Of a stretch of DNA of 64,000 bases, positions 8,851-16,688 are shown one piece after another. Numbering within the stretch: the stretch's first letter is position 1; each line of letters starts with the position of its first letter. The translations under genes were made by a program, and so were the position numbers. The DNA is from Salinimicrobium xinjiangense DSM 19287 (GTDB lineage Bacteria; Bacteroidota; Bacteroidia; Flavobacteriales; Flavobacteriaceae), in NCBI RefSeq assembly GCF_000423585.1, contig NZ_KE384055.1:115795-179794 (forward strand), in the 5' to 3' direction. Below the pieces are notes generated by a model. It was not told the origin of the DNA, ran no database searches, and worked only from the letters and a program-made list of their open reading frames with translations.

Positions 8851-9153
8851 ATGAAAAAACTTGGAAATATACATCCCGGAGAAATTCTAAAGGAAGAATT
8901 TTTAGATCCAATGGAAATAAGTGCATACCGACTTTCTAAAGAAACATTTATTCCCCAAACAAGAATAAGTGAAATCCTGAAAAAGAAGAGAAGGATTACT
9001 GCCGACACCGCTCTTCGACTTTCCAAATATTTTGGAACAACTGCTAAATTTTGGTTGGGTTTACAAAATGACTATGATTTGGAAGAAGAGAAATTATTGA
9101 AAGAGAAAGATTTTAAGAATATTAAACCTTTAGTAGATAATATCGAATCCTGA
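8851..9153 (+). CDS. higA: HigA-type antitoxin, XRE-family regulator
   Basis: This 100-residue protein carries a helix-turn-helix at about residues 24-62 (SAYRLSKETFIPQTRISEIL...ADTALRLSKYFG). It begins with the family hallmark IHPGEILKEEFLDP and has FWLGLQNDYDLE after the DNA-binding domain, both diagnostic of HigA. It should neutralise the adjacent HigB toxin and repress the operon through the 8527-8539 palindrome. The tail (KDFKNIKPLVD) is acidic and basic mixed, as in relatives. Confidence 0.93.
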   Translation: MKKLGNIHPGEILKEEFLDPMEISAYRLSKETFIPQTRISEILKKKRRITADTALRLSKYFGTTAKFWLGLQNDYDLEEEKLLKEKDFKNIKPLVDNIES

Positions 9154-10397
9154 TTTTTTGAACATAAACCATTTGTCGCAACGGCTGCTGAGAACGTAAA
9201 AAATATCCCATAAAATTCACAGAGATAATATTTAAGAACAAAAACTGCACTCTATTTATTTATTATTCGGAATTGAAGTCAGTAGCTCATTTTCTCAAAA
9301 CTCTGTACTCATTTCTAATACTACTTTCTCGCAGGGCCGAAGAGCACGACGCAAAGAGGGCAAAGTTCTATCACTGTCTGATGGGTTTCTTTTCCGGTTC
9401 CTCCCGATCCGTCAGGATAGGGAAAGAGGCAAAACGGAAAAGGGATTTTTCTGCTAATAGCCGACAACCAATAACTTTTTACTTCTACCTTCGTACCTCT
9501 AAAATCGCACTTGAATATTTCCCGCTGATCTCGCAGATCTTCGCAGAACTTTGTCATTCAGAGCGCAGCTTTTGCGAAGCGAAGAATCTCTCTGCTTCTC
9601 AAGAAGAAGATTTTCGCGGTCGCTCCAAAAAGCTCCCTATCAAAGACGTAAACCGGGAGCTAACAACTAAAGGCCAATAGCCAATAGCACATAGCTGAGA
9701 GCTACCGACTCTTGACTACCGTCTGTAGACCATTTCTGACTTCGTACTTCTAAAATCTAACTTTCACAGAGATCTCTCGTCGCTTCATCTTTCTGTCGAA
9801 AGGAAATGCTCTGTCGAGATGACAGAAGAACCCGCAATTCAGTGGGCAGTAGGCAGTTCTAGGTCGGCAGTAGAGATTTGATTCTTCGCAGATACTACTA
9901 TGCTTTTCCCGGCTCCTCCCGATCCTTCGGGATAGGGTGAGGGGTAAAACAGGAAAAGGACAAGGGCAGAGGATGAGATCAAAATCCGCAGATGTCTCAA
10001 ATTTTAATCTTCTATAACCACTGCCTACTGATCACTGAGCACTGCCAACTTTTTCCCTGGTTCCTCCCGATCCGTCGGGATAGGGAAAGGGGTAAATCGC
10101 GGAAAGGGATTCTGAAGTAACTTTGGTAATGCGATAATGAGATTGCTTCGGCTGCTACAAATGCAGCCTCGCAAAGACGTAAATCATAGCCAATGGTTAA
10201 TTCTCCTGCGCCTCAAAAAGCTTCGGAGGACAGGCAGCCAAAAGCTAAAAACCAAAAGCTCCAACCGGAGATCTTCGCAGATACTACTACGCTTTTCCCG
10301 GTTCCTCCCGATCCTTCGGGATAGGGATAGGGCAAAACGGGAAAAGAAATTTTTCTGCCAATAGCCAACAGCTTTTTTTTATAACTCCATCACTCCA
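9154..10397. repeat. 1.2-kb gene-free block of phrase repeats
   Basis: I see no real gene here. Recognisable repeated pieces include four copies of the 'ggttcctcccgatccgtcggg' hairpin phrase (9391-9445, 9903-9960, 10051-10108, 10292-10346). There is also 'cccgctgatctcgcagatct' (9519-9543), 'cattcagagcgcagcttttg' (9554-9573), and a 'ctctcgtcgcttcatctttc' to 'gtcgagatgacag' composite (9774-9831). 'actgcctactgatcactg' pieces (10020-10045), 'gccaatagccaatagc' runs (9671-9690), and a start of the 'tcactcc' array (10385-10415) complete the list. Open frames across the block are translations of these repeats. Confidence 0.8.
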
Positions 10398-12026
10398 TTA
10401 CTTCGTCACTCCCTCACTTCTTACCTCCAACACATAAAACCACCTCACCAGCCGGTCCTTATATCCTGAACTCCCGGGGGAAACCTGATTCAGATCGTAT
10501 CTTTCGGAAGATTTGATGAGGTACTGCGGACCAAGTTCCTTCAGAATAACTGTGTCTTTTTCTTCTAACAATATACCGAAATGATTTCCTAATTGATCAA
10601 GTTCATATTCGGAGAGGACAGGAATGGGAGATCCGTAATCCCAGATCAATTCAGGAGCCGGATCGCCGTAAAGGTATAGGGGAAGTTTCTTTTCCTGAAT
10701 TTTTTCTCTTAGCTCTGCATAGGTTCGGAACCTCGGATTATCTAAAAGGGCTTCGCTTAAAGGAAATCCAAAAATTATAATGCTGCTCATAAAGGCTATG
10801 GTCAGGTAGAAAACAATAGGATAGAATTGCTTTTTCAGATAGTATAGTGTTGCTCCGCCGATTCCGAAAAGGGTTACGGAAGTGAGAATATACCAGATCC
10901 AGTGGTCTTCTAGTTCAAGAACAAAAAAAGCGGCAACCGGGAAGGAGATTCCCAAAACAGCAATTATTCCGTGGTTAAAATAAACGATCCATTGCTCCTT
11001 TAGCGGCAAATCTTTGAACCTCCTAAAAAGATATGCAACATAAAAGCTGGTGTTCAAAGCCATGGGAATAAGAACAGGAAGCAGGTAGCGGGATTTTTTT
11101 TCAGGAATAAGGGAAAGAAGAATCACAGCACTAAGGGTCCAAAAAAGGGAAAATTGGTATGCTTTTTTGTCGGACACCCTGTTCTTCAGATAAGGATAGA
11201 GCAGGGCAACAAAAGCCGGGATGCACCAGATTCCACTTTGGATGAAAAAGCTCCAGTAGTAATAGAAAGGCCTCACATTATAACTGGTCCATCTGCTGGC
11301 TTCGCGGGTAGTGATTTCAATAAAAGCTTCAGGATCTGCAATGCGGACGTAAAGAAACCACCAGGTTCCTGCCACAATACCTGTAACTAAATACAGGAGG
11401 AGCGGCTTCCAGATCTGTTTCATATCTCTGAATTTGTATACGCTTCCGTAGGCCAGGAGAAAAGGAAGAAGCAGTGCATATGGAGAGACAGGCCCTTTAC
11501 TTAGTATGGAACATCCAAAAAATATACCTCCCAAAAATGCGCTTTTCCACAGGTTTTTTTGGAGGGAGAAGAGTTGCCAGAGATAATAAATACTCAGCAG
11601 CATAAAGGCATGTGTGAAAATATCCCATTGGCCATTGCGGCCCATAAAAATGATGTAAAAGGAGGTGGCAAGAATCAGGCTTCCGAGGAAACTCTGTTTT
11701 TCAGAGATCTTCAGCACAAGGGAAAACTTGTAAAAGTAAATGAGGAGAAGTAATGTAACCAGGGCGGCGGGAAGACGGAGGGCAAAATTGCTGAATCCCA
11801 GAATCATTCCGCTGATGGCCGTAAGCCAGGTCGGCAGGGGAGGTTTTTCGTAGCGGGGTTCGAGGTTCAGGGTGGTGAGCAGCCAGTTATTTTCGTTCAC
11901 CATCTCCCTGGCAGTAATGAAATTCCGTGCCTCCATGATATTTATGTAAAGCAGATCAAGATGCGGAAGAAAGATCAGCGCCCAAACTCCGATGATGATC
12001 CAGAGGTATTTTTTATCCAGCAACAT
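10398..12026 (-). CDS. GT39-type membrane glycosyltransferase (ArnT/PMT-like)
   Basis: This 542-residue protein has about a dozen hydrophobic segments and a C-terminal soluble part. The first loop carries NIMEARNF in the place of the catalytic acidic residue of ArnT/PMT enzymes, and EKPPLPTW, a strong family marker. Such enzymes transfer a sugar from a polyprenyl-phosphate donor to lipid A, protein or another periplasmic acceptor. It is the last gene of a three-gene unit after a dolichol-phosphate-mannose-synthase-like GT2 and a LAB_N protein, overlapping the latter by 14 bases. The upstream GT2 probably makes its lipid-linked donor. The acceptor is unknown. Confidence 0.85.
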   Translation of the reverse strand: MLLDKKYLWIIIGVWALIFLPHLDLLYINIMEARNFITAREMVNENNWLLTTLNLEPRYEKPPLPTWLTAISGMILGFSNFALRLPAALVTLLLLIYFYKFSLVLKISEKQSFLGSLILATSFYIIFMGRNGQWDIFTHAFMLLSIYYLWQLFSLQKNLWKSAFLGGIFFGCSILSKGPVSPYALLLPFLLAYGSVYKFRDMKQIWKPLLLYLVTGIVAGTWWFLYVRIADPEAFIEITTREASRWTSYNVRPFYYYWSFFIQSGIWCIPAFVALLYPYLKNRVSDKKAYQFSLFWTLSAVILLSLIPEKKSRYLLPVLIPMALNTSFYVAYLFRRFKDLPLKEQWIVYFNHGIIAVLGISFPVAAFFVLELEDHWIWYILTSVTLFGIGGATLYYLKKQFYPIVFYLTIAFMSSIIIFGFPLSEALLDNPRFRTYAELREKIQEKKLPLYLYGDPAPELIWDYGSPIPVLSEYELDQLGNHFGILLEEKDTVILKELGPQYLIKSSERYDLNQVSPGSSGYKDRLVRWFYVLEVRSEGVTK

Positions 12027-12624
12027 AAGTGCTTCGGATTAGGCTGATGTTTCGGATGTAAATAAAGCTTCCGAAGAGATGACCCACCATTAGAACAGGA
12101 TCCTGTCTAAAGAAAGCGTACAGGAGAATCAAGGCACTTCCGGAGAGGCTTAAAGTCCAAAATGGCAAAGGGAGAACAGAAGTCCGGACCTTTTCAGAAT
12201 AAAGCCATTGAATCACAAACCGTAGTGCAAATATGACCTGCCCCAGGAGGCCTAAGATCAATAGCCAACTTGAAATATCGAAAAATGAGCTTCCGGGATG
12301 GGTGTAGAAAAAAATGATAAAGGCAAATGGTGGAAAGATCCAGATCAATAAGCGGAAGTACCGTGAAACATTCCATTCGCCTTGTAACTTTAGGTTTCTG
12401 ATGTAAATACCAAAGATCAATACTTGTCCTGATATGATTGCCAGATCATTGCGCAGCATTCCGTAAATGAGTAAAAGAAAAGAGCCAAAGAGGGAAAGCT
12501 TCCAGAAGAGGGAAGGAGTAACTACTTGTTTTGCTTTTTCGGAAGCAATCCATTGAAAGAGGAATCTGCCCGTGAAAAGCAGTTGCGCAATAAATCCCAG
12601 GCTAAATACCTGCCAGCTATTCAT
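12013..12624 (-). CDS. Lipid-A-disaccharide synthase N-terminal-like (LAB_N) membrane protein
   Basis: This 203-residue integral membrane protein is built as two similar halves. Each contains a GfiaQllFtgRFlfQW-like stretch (FIAQLLFTGRFLFQW near residues 11-25, and LGQVIFALRFVIQWLYSEK in the second half) followed by PSLFWKLSLFGS or PLPFWTLSLSGS. This is the LAB_N domain, found alone in many bacteria next to GT2 and GT39 genes. Its exact function is not established. A role in handling or flipping the polyprenyl-phosphate sugar is plausible from the context. It overlaps the GT2 gene by 8 bases and the GT39 gene by 14. Confidence 0.85.
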   Translation of the reverse strand: MNSWQVFSLGFIAQLLFTGRFLFQWIASEKAKQVVTPSLFWKLSLFGSFLLLIYGMLRNDLAIISGQVLIFGIYIRNLKLQGEWNVSRYFRLLIWIFPPFAFIIFFYTHPGSSFFDISSWLLILGLLGQVIFALRFVIQWLYSEKVRTSVLPLPFWTLSLSGSALILLYAFFRQDPVLMVGHLFGSFIYIRNISLIRSTYVAG

Positions 12625-13333
12625 TTGTTTGGGAGATCTTGTAGTTGATATAATTTCTTTTCATCCACAAATAGGCAAAACAGTCCAGAAAAGGATCGAC
12701 CAGCCGATTGAAGAAATTGAATTTCGCCTCCCCTGCGATTCGCGGGTAATGAGTGATAGGAACCTGCTTTACGCTTCCCCCCTGAAGCAGGATCATGGCA
12801 GGTAAAAACCGATGAAGACCGCGGAACATCGGGATCCTCTTCGCATAATCTGCTTTTATGATCTTAAGAGGACAACAGGTATCTTCCATTCCGTCATTGG
12901 TAAAAAAGCGGCGCGTATGATTCGCAACCAGAGAAGACATTTTTTTGGTCAGGGAATCTTGTCGATGAACTCTCATACCTGTAACCAGATCATTAGCCTT
13001 TATAAATGGTAAGAGGAGCTCGAAATCCTTAGGATCTGTCTGCAGATCGGCATCCATATAACCAATGAGCGGAGTTGATGCATGATTTATTCCGGCTTTA
13101 ATTGCGGCGCTGAGTCCGTAGTTCTTGTCAAAAGAGATGAAGCCGAAATTACTATTGCGCTGTGAGATCTGCCGAATAATTGAAAAGCTGTCATCTGTGG
13201 AACCATCGTTGACAAACAGAACAAAGGTTTTAATACTGGCTTTTTGGAGGTAGGAAGTCAATTCGGCTTCCAGTCGGGATAAATTCTCCTCCTCATTAAA
13301 GAGAGGGACTATGATGGTGAACTCAAATTCCAT
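12617..13333 (-). CDS. Family 2 glycosyltransferase, DPM1-like
   Basis: The 238-residue soluble protein begins FTIIVPLFNEEENL and has VNDGSTDDS (41-49) for nucleotide binding and YMDADLQTDP with the metal-binding D94-A-D96. It ends without the two C-terminal membrane helices of ArnC, so it resembles dolichol-phosphate mannose synthase. It should load a sugar from a nucleotide donor onto undecaprenyl phosphate. It is the first gene of the three-gene unit with LAB_N and GT39, and its promoter at 13351-13358 lies between it and the divergent epimerase. Confidence 0.88.
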   Translation of the reverse strand: MEFEFTIIVPLFNEEENLSRLEAELTSYLQKASIKTFVLFVNDGSTDDSFSIIRQISQRNSNFGFISFDKNYGLSAAIKAGINHASTPLIGYMDADLQTDPKDFELLLPFIKANDLVTGMRVHRQDSLTKKMSSLVANHTRRFFTNDGMEDTCCPLKIIKADYAKRIPMFRGLHRFLPAMILLQGGSVKQVPITHYPRIAGEAKFNFFNRLVDPFLDCFAYLWMKRNYINYKISQTNE

Positions 13334-13350
13334 TATAAATAATCTGGTGG

Positions 13351-13358
13351 CAAAGGTA
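13351..13358 (-). promoter_or_regulatory. TAnnTTTG promoter element for the GT2-LAB_N-GT39 operon
   Basis: Read on the minus strand this is TACCTTTG, an exact -7 match, located 17 bases before the GT2 start codon. A clear -33 TTG is not seen at the expected distance. The same 91-bp intergenic space must also serve the divergent epimerase, which has only a near-match (TTAATTTG, about 13397-13404). Confidence 0.55.
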
Positions 13359-13424
13359 TTTTATTTTATTCAGAACCTTTGAACCGGATAAAAGATTGTT
13401 AATTTGCAGTTAAAATTTTACTGA

Positions 13425-14399
13425 ATGAAAGTACTCGTGACCGGTGCGGCAGGATTCCTTGGATCACATACTGCGGAAAGATTGCTGCTAGCAGGTATGG
13501 AGGTGACAGGCCTCGATAATTTTTCTGATTATTACGATGTGGCGCAGAAACGGTCAAATGCTGAAGCAGTTATTTCCCGAGGGGCAGAGATAGTCAAAAT
13601 GGATCTGCGGAATGCTGAGGAATATCAAAAGCTCGACAGGGATTTTGACTTTATCATACATTTTGCTGCCCAGCCTGGAATTTCCGGCAGCAGTACTTTT
13701 GAAGATTATTATACAAATAATGTTTTAGCTACCCGGAACCTGATCAATTTTGCCTTAGAAAATCCCGATCTGAAACATTTCTTTTTTATCTCCACTTCTT
13801 CTATTTATGGTTTAGAAGCCACACATCCCGAAACTGCAGTTCCCAATCCGGCTTCTGATTACGCATCCACTAAGCTGGAAGGAGAGAGATTGATCTTAGA
13901 ACAAAGTCACTCCGGGAAGATATCTACCTCGGTACTGCGTCTTTTTTCTGTTTACGGCCCGAGGGAGCGACCGGAAAAACTGTATGCCCAACTTATTTCC
14001 TGCGGAATTAACAATCAACCTTTTAAGATCTTCGAGGGAAGTGAAATGCACCTGAGAAGTTTTACCTATGTGCGAGATATAGTAGAAGGAATATATCGGG
14101 CATTGGTGAGGCACAAAACCTTAAATGGAGAGATTATGAACCTGGGTGCTTCAGAAGAATATAGTACCCTTGAAGGCATTAAACTGGTTGAGGAATTGCT
14201 TGGCAGGGAAATTCGGTTAGAGGTTATTCCAAGAAGGGCAGGAGATCAGAACCGTACTGCTGCAAATATTGAAAAAGCCCGGAAGCTGCTGGATTATAAT
14301 CCATCTACTTCTTTACGAGAGGGATTGATAAAGCAAATTGAGTGGTATAAACAATTTGAAGATTTGAAGATTATGGAATTTGAAAATCAACTTCTTTGA
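13425..14399 (+). CDS. NAD-dependent sugar-nucleotide epimerase/dehydratase
   Basis: The 324-residue extended SDR protein has a Rossmann glycine motif GAAGFLG (7-13), DNFSDYYD after the second strand, and FAAQPGISGS. The catalytic set is SSS near 125 with Y146-xxx-K150 (YASTK). DNFSdYYd and AAQpGvR-like sequences are typical of the UDP-glucuronate 4-epimerase branch, so interconversion of UDP-uronic acids or hexoses is likely. It is transcribed away from the GT2-LAB_N-GT39 operon and could supply its sugar. The final codons (QFEDLKIMEFENQ) run into AT-rich repeat-like sequence, so the C-terminus may have been extended. Confidence 0.85.
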   Translation: MKVLVTGAAGFLGSHTAERLLLAGMEVTGLDNFSDYYDVAQKRSNAEAVISRGAEIVKMDLRNAEEYQKLDRDFDFIIHFAAQPGISGSSTFEDYYTNNVLATRNLINFALENPDLKHFFFISTSSIYGLEATHPETAVPNPASDYASTKLEGERLILEQSHSGKISTSVLRLFSVYGPRERPEKLYAQLISCGINNQPFKIFEGSEMHLRSFTYVRDIVEGIYRALVRHKTLNGEIMNLGASEEYSTLEGIKLVEELLGREIRLEVIPRRAGDQNRTAANIEKARKLLDYNPSTSLREGLIKQIEWYKQFEDLKIMEFENQLL

Positions 14400-14946
14400 A
14401 CATCTCACTTCATACTTCTACAATCGTAATTCGAGTTGTCATTCAGAGCGTAGCTTTTGCGGAGCGAAGAATCTCTCGTTCTGTAGGGATTCCTCCTTCG
14501 TCGCAGTGACCTTGGTAATCAGAAACAAAATACTGCCAACTAATTACTGCCGACTGCCTACTAAAATTTCTAACTTCTAACTTCTAAAAATCTGACTTCA
14601 AATTTCTCGCAGAGGACGTAAAGGCTGGCGCAAAGGACGCAGAAAGTTTGAGTAACTAATTATCCTACTCAACATACTTTTTCGGTTCCTCCCGATCCGT
14701 CGGGATAGGGAAGGGGCAGAAGGAAAAAGTTTCCCGCTGATTTCGCAGATCTACGCAGAAGCATTGTAATTCAGAGTGGAGCTTTTGCGGAGGGAAGAGT
14801 CTCAAGAGTACTATAGAGATTCCTCCTGCGTCGGAATGACAAGGAGAACTTTGTGGTGGTGGAAACAATCGAGCCAACTGCTATCGGCCAACAGCTAATG
14901 GCTACTTTTAATTGCTGCTTCATCACTGCATTACTCCGTCACTTCG
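14400..14946. repeat. Phrase-repeat block before wzi
   Basis: No gene is supported. Repeated pieces include 'gtcattcagagcgtagctttt' relatives (14438-14480 and 14765-14805) and 'attcctcctgcgtcggaatg' (14818-14838). There is also an 'aactaattactgccgactgcctact' phrase (14540-14565), 'cttctaacttct' runs (14570-14590), and a 'ctcgcagaggacgtaaaggc' relative (14608-14645). The 'cctcccgatccgtcggg' hairpin (14695-14705 and neighbours), a 'gctgatttcgcagatctacg' copy (14736-14757), and a short 'catcactgcattactccgtcac' array (14920-14945) follow. All have relatives in other gaps. Confidence 0.75.
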
Positions 14947-16338
14947 TCACAGAATAATATACTTCAGGCTAACTCCCGCCCCAAAATTAGGATCCAGGAG
15001 GCTGTTGAAATCTGCAGCGAAAAGGAAGTTCAGCGTAAGGCGGGGAATGTCAAACTCGAAATCGCCATTGTACAAACGGGTTGTGAGATAGGTGGAGAGA
15101 ATTTTTGGTTCCCGGTCAGCCGTATAAGGATCTCTATAGTAGCTTCCTTCATTGTTGCGGTAACTCAGCATTACTTTAAAGGGATAAGGATTAAAAAAAG
15201 TTCCGAGATTTCCGGCCAATCCGAAATGATGAGCTGTGAATTTATTGTTGATAATCCTGTCCTGCTGTTTGTCGTAAAGGAAAAAAGGAGAACCTATAAC
15301 CTGGTCAAAATAGCTCCAACCTGAGTTATAAGTCATTAGGTGGTTCAGATAATTGTCTGCGCCCCATCTGTTTACATCATGACTTTGATGTTTGGTATAA
15401 TAGAATTCATAAAGAAGACCAGAGATTAGAGCTGCCGATTCTTCATTCTCCCAAAACAAGCCGTATCTTCCGTCCGGAAAATTTGCTAGTCGGCTACCCG
15501 ATCCATCTTCAAAGATGTTGTTAAATATAAATTGAAGGGAATGGTCATTAAAGGCTTTTTTCACCTGGACCTCCCATGATCCTAAATGATTTCCCAAAGA
15601 ATTATTTATATCTCCTTGGAGGGCTCTCTCTCCTCCCTGTCTTCCTGCAAAAACACGTAAGTAATCTATGAAACTTTCCGGTTGACGTCCTCTATCAGGC
15701 GAAACGCCACCCCACTGAGCGAAGTGCTGAATACCGGCTTTTATTTCCCAATCTTCAGCAGGCTGTAAGACAATATTAATTTTCTTGTGATGCACTCTGG
15801 CCCAGGGCACGTGTCGCTCTTCCTCAAGAATATATTCTCCCCACCTGCCTTCAAAGCCAACTCCCGGGAGAGCAAAAACCGGTTTTGTCGTTCCTATTTC
15901 CAGTCCGGGTAGGGAACGGGCATTAAGGGACCAGAGGATGTTTTCGTTAGTTGCACTTAAGCCGTAATACAACTCCTCTTTTTGCTTTACTCCACCTGTT
16001 ACATAGAAGTGCTGATTCTTTAATTGAATATATGCTTCGTCTAAAGCCCGTTTCTTAGTAAATCCGTCATGGACTACACCACCGGCACCAATTTCCAGTA
16101 TGCCTTTTCCACCCAATTGGTGTTGCATTCTGGCAGTCGCCAAGCCCATTATGTGGGTTTCGGGAGATATTCGTCCCCGCTGATTGCTGTACATCCAGAA
16201 GGGGAGTTCTTCTTTAGTGGAAATTTGGGCTTTGAGTTCCACTTCGGCTGAGTAGGTGGTTTGGCTTAATGCTGTAGTGGCATTAAAAAATATTAGCAGC
16301 AAGATGATGCTGCTAACAGAGACATGTTTACAAGTCAT
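14947..16338 (-). CDS. Capsule assembly Wzi-family outer membrane protein
   Basis: This 463-residue protein has a signal peptide (cleavage near residue 25, TALS|QTTY) and then many alternating amphipathic strands, ending in an LKYIIL C-terminus expected of an outer-membrane barrel. LPFWMYSNQRGRIS near residue 45 and the VKQKEELYYGLS region are typical of Bacteroidota Wzi-family proteins. In E. coli, Wzi anchors group 1 capsule to the cell surface. It lies at the downstream end of the wza-wzc unit in the same direction, separated by a 350-bp repeat gap, so it probably has its own promoter. Confidence 0.85.
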   Translation of the reverse strand: MTCKHVSVSSIILLLIFFNATTALSQTTYSAEVELKAQISTKEELPFWMYSNQRGRISPETHIMGLATARMQHQLGGKGILEIGAGGVVHDGFTKKRALDEAYIQLKNQHFYVTGGVKQKEELYYGLSATNENILWSLNARSLPGLEIGTTKPVFALPGVGFEGRWGEYILEEERHVPWARVHHKKINIVLQPAEDWEIKAGIQHFAQWGGVSPDRGRQPESFIDYLRVFAGRQGGERALQGDINNSLGNHLGSWEVQVKKAFNDHSLQFIFNNIFEDGSGSRLANFPDGRYGLFWENEESAALISGLLYEFYYTKHQSHDVNRWGADNYLNHLMTYNSGWSYFDQVIGSPFFLYDKQQDRIINNKFTAHHFGLAGNLGTFFNPYPFKVMLSYRNNEGSYYRDPYTADREPKILSTYLTTRLYNGDFEFDIPRLTLNFLFAADFNSLLDPNFGAGVSLKYIIL

Positions 16339-16688
16339 GAAATAATTGTTGTTGTACTATTAATTTCCCCAGATTTCATACAAAGGTCACGAAGATGAAA
16401 GGGAAGAGCACTAAGAAGTCGAATTGAAGATCATATGTTTCCCGCAGATAGCGCGGATTTTCGCAGATCTATTTTGGTAAATAATAGAGGGTGGAACTTA
16501 CGAAAAGTTTTCGGTAGCACTCATCCCACTCCCCCGCCTCTCCCCAAGGGAGAGGAGCTAATTGTGGAATTACTCCCTCTCCTTTGGAGAGGGTTGGGGA
16601 GAGGATGAGCAGGATTTTCTACTGCCAACTAATAACTGCTAACTGCGCACTTACTTCGTACTTCTAACTTCGTAAATCTAACTTCAGC
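16339..16688. repeat. Repeat-bearing gap between wzi and wzc
   Basis: There is no coding frame. The stretch contains a 'cccgcagatagcgcggattttcg' phrase (16441-16465) and a large inverted pair, 'ctcccccgcctctccccaag' (16529-16548) against 'ccttt-ggagagggttgggg' (16575-16600), in the cctcc/ggagg palindrome family. It also has an 'actgccaactaataactgct' phrase (16621-16640) and 'cttcgtacttctaacttcg' (16653-16671) just after the wzc stop. The palindrome could act as a transcription terminator for wzc. Confidence 0.6.

Noticed and set aside
9273-10364. Several open frames of 75-135 codons
   Set aside because: They are low-complexity translations of phrase repeats with no protein-like composition, and similar frames appear wherever the same phrases occur.
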